From: an uncultured Flavobacteriales bacterium
GTDB taxonomy: Bacteria; Bacteroidota; Bacteroidia; Flavobacteriales_G; Salibacteraceae
DNA length: 45,745 bases
Direction: 5' to 3'
NCBI GenBank assembly: GCA_937899835.1
Contig: CALCCE010000262.1
Span: forward strand, 1 to 45,745
Made by a program: the position numbers and the translations under genes
Shown: one piece after another, positions 44,173-45,745 of the stretch
Position numbering within the stretch: position 1 is the first letter of the stretch
How the letters are laid out: every line of letters starts with the position of its first letter
The notes under the pieces: generated by a model
Database searches by the model: none
What the model was told of the DNA's origin: nothing
What the model saw: only the letters and a program-made list of their open reading frames with translations

Positions 44173-45745
44173 ATGCGCTATTATTACTCCTTAATCGTTG
44201 CTGTTTTCTTTTTCCTTTTTTCCGGTTTACTCACGGCTCAGCTCACCTTAGAACACCAATATTCCACCATTGATCTGGAGGTAATTGAACTCCAAAATCA
44301 AGGTTCGCGGTATGTTTTTAAGGACTACACCAATCAAGTAATCGAGTTGTATACGCCAGATCATCAACTCTGGCGCTCCTTCGCAGTCAATTATCCCTCC
44401 GGCTCCGCGTATCATACCGTTTCCCATGTGTCCGATCGCCTTTTCAATACCAATAATGAATTGGAATACCTTTTCATGTATCAACCAGACCCCTTTGTCT
44501 TTCTAAATAACCTGGAGGTGAAAACCGAAACGGGTGGCTTGCTTTTCACACGCTCGGATGTTTCTAATGCGCAAATTTTGGAAGTGAACGGAGCACCCAA
44601 ATTATTTTTGAGTGTTGAAGTCGGCCAATTCGACCTGGATGTAGAGGTCTACAGCTTGCCAGGCTTCGTTTTGGAGCATACGTTTCAGGAGTCTTTGATT
44701 TGGACCGCTGACCTGGATGACGGGCAAACGTATTTCTATCGATACGACGGTAATTCTGGAAATTTAGTCGTTTACAATCCAGATTACTCCCTGCGGTTGA
44801 ATACCACCTTTTCAGTCACTCCGCCCGGCCCTGGTGATCCACCCGCTGAGCAGCCATTGATGTCGGTTTTTGAGTTGGACAATGATCCTGAATTGGAAGT
44901 GATTGTGAGTAATGCTCCGCAAAATGCGGATTTGCTGGTGTACGATGAAACCGTAGGTCAAGTAGCCAACACCATTTTTGGTGGACAGCAAGTCACCTTT
45001 TTTGAAGCGAATGGAAAAAACTGGCTCCGGGTATGGTACGGAGGTTTCGTTTCCGGCTTGGTGGATCCATCTACCCTCACCTTAGAACATAGTTTCAACA
45101 ACGGATATATTTCACGGATAGACGGAGATGATCATCCAGTTCCTTTTGCGGCCATTACGTTTGGGAGCAACAAGCAGGTGGAAAAATTTGCCACTGATTT
45201 TAGCTTGGTCAATACCTTTAACCTGAGTGGAAACGGTACTTTTTCGCTTCCTTATGAAATGGATCATCAGCTGTTCCATTGGAACAATGAATTGGAAATT
45301 TTACACATTGATTGGCACGGTATCAACTCAAACACTACACTCATTTTAGAATCGGAGTCGGGGGTGATCTACAATCAAATTCCCGACATACGGCGTTTCC
45401 GATTGGAAGAGCTCAACGGTGAAACCAAGGTACTGGTGTGGCGCAACAACAACACCACCGAAGTATATCGTCCTGGCCCGCCGGTGAGTGTGGCTACGGT
45501 GAGTAACCCGCAAACTGACTTTTCGCTGTTCCCTAATCCGGCAAAGGATCAAGTGCAGGTACAGTGGGAAGGTTCCGCCGATTGGCAAACCGCGCGAATC
45601 TTCAACTTACAAGGACAAGAATTACAAGCAGTGATCGTACAAGGCGGCAACGGCAACAGCCTGAACCTAAGCTTGGAAAATCTGGCACCAGGATACTACC
45701 AACTGCAAATGAGTGGACCAGAAGGAAATAAGGTGAAGCCTTTTG
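44173..45745 (+). CDS. T9SS-type exported protein, partial (runs off the window)
   Basis: From ATG 44173 an uninterrupted frame continues to the window edge (at least 524 codons). A signal peptide (MRYYYSLIVAVFFFLFSGLL, then TAQ) is followed by a long strand-rich, repetitive region without recognised catalytic motif, with repeated LTLEH / SLVNTF-type strands. The end of the visible part is a T9SS type A sorting domain (TDFSLFPNPAKDQVQVQWEG; LAPGYYQLQMSG), so only the last few residues are missing. It should be a secreted or surface-anchored protein of roughly 530 aa. Confidence 0.8.
   Translation, partial: MRYYYSLIVAVFFFLFSGLLTAQLTLEHQYSTIDLEVIELQNQGSRYVFKDYTNQVIELYTPDHQLWRSFAVNYPSGSAYHTVSHVSDRLFNTNNELEYLFMYQPDPFVFLNNLEVKTETGGLLFTRSDVSNAQILEVNGAPKLFLSVEVGQFDLDVEVYSLPGFVLEHTFQESLIWTADLDDGQTYFYRYDGNSGNLVVYNPDYSLRLNTTFSVTPPGPGDPPAEQPLMSVFELDNDPELEVIVSNAPQNADLLVYDETVGQVANTIFGGQQVTFFEANGKNWLRVWYGGFVSGLVDPSTLTLEHSFNNGYISRIDGDDHPVPFAAITFGSNKQVEKFATDFSLVNTFNLSGNGTFSLPYEMDHQLFHWNNELEILHIDWHGINSNTTLILESESGVIYNQIPDIRRFRLEELNGETKVLVWRNNNTTEVYRPGPPVSVATVSNPQTDFSLFPNPAKDQVQVQWEGSADWQTARIFNLQGQELQAVIVQGGNGNSLNLSLENLAPGYYQLQMSGPEGNKVKPF

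Overview
The window comes from a member of the Bacteroidota. Evidence: several exported proteins end in a Por/type IX secretion (T9SS) type A sorting domain (the xFPNP...G.Y.v pattern), there are two LytTR two-component systems, one with a 7TMR-DISM sensor and one with a beta-propeller sensor, and several AT-rich leaders carry the Bacteroidota -7 box TAnnTTTG. Saprospiria or Cytophagia is my best guess (inference only). I see no rRNA, no convincing tRNA, no CRISPR array and no IS transposase.

Region 1 (1-18.6 kb, minus strand) is the standout: a compact two-gene Tc (toxin complex, ABC toxin) operon. It encodes a 3,154-aa TcA-type pore/injector and a 2,658-aa fused TcB-TcC cocoon, whose last 256 residues are a compositionally distinct putative effector. 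The TcA carries a long N-terminal extension and the TcB-TcC carries an inserted LamG-like jelly roll. The operon ends at strong tandem hairpins (259-320) and a REP-like element. About 1.1 kb without a convincing gene lies upstream of tcA.

Region 2 (18.9-22.2 kb, plus strand) holds a GT39/ArnT-like polytopic glycosyltransferase and a two-gene unit for a PEGA-domain membrane protein and a lipoprotein.

Region 3 (22.3-24.1 kb) is an AT-rich, cassette-like patch of decaying defence-type genes on the minus strand. It contains a frameshifted REase-like fragment and a TIR-domain gene broken by one in-frame TAA. The TIR gene is bracketed by inverted copies of a CACCCCTAAC sequence, and an attC-like inverted repeat separates the two genes.

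Region 4 (24.3-31.3 kb) holds a 7TMR-DISM histidine kinase overlapping a LytTR regulator, a beta/gamma-crystallin-metalloprotease, two small exported proteins, and a tightly overlapping operon: ECF sigma factor, small anti-sigma-like protein, ClpP paralogue.

Region 5 (31.6-36.2 kb) has a YadA-head-like beta-roll surface protein, then an AT-rich acquired segment with a flavin amine oxidase and a decayed short-chain dehydrogenase behind a palindromic operator-like promoter.

Region 6 (36.3-45.7 kb) has a 901-aa T9SS cargo protein with tandem terminators, a large propeller sensor kinase/LytTR pair, a 5'-truncated T9SS cargo remnant, and the start of another T9SS-type exported protein that runs off the window. 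Surface display, secretion and signalling dominate the gene content; the Tc locus is the likely weapon.
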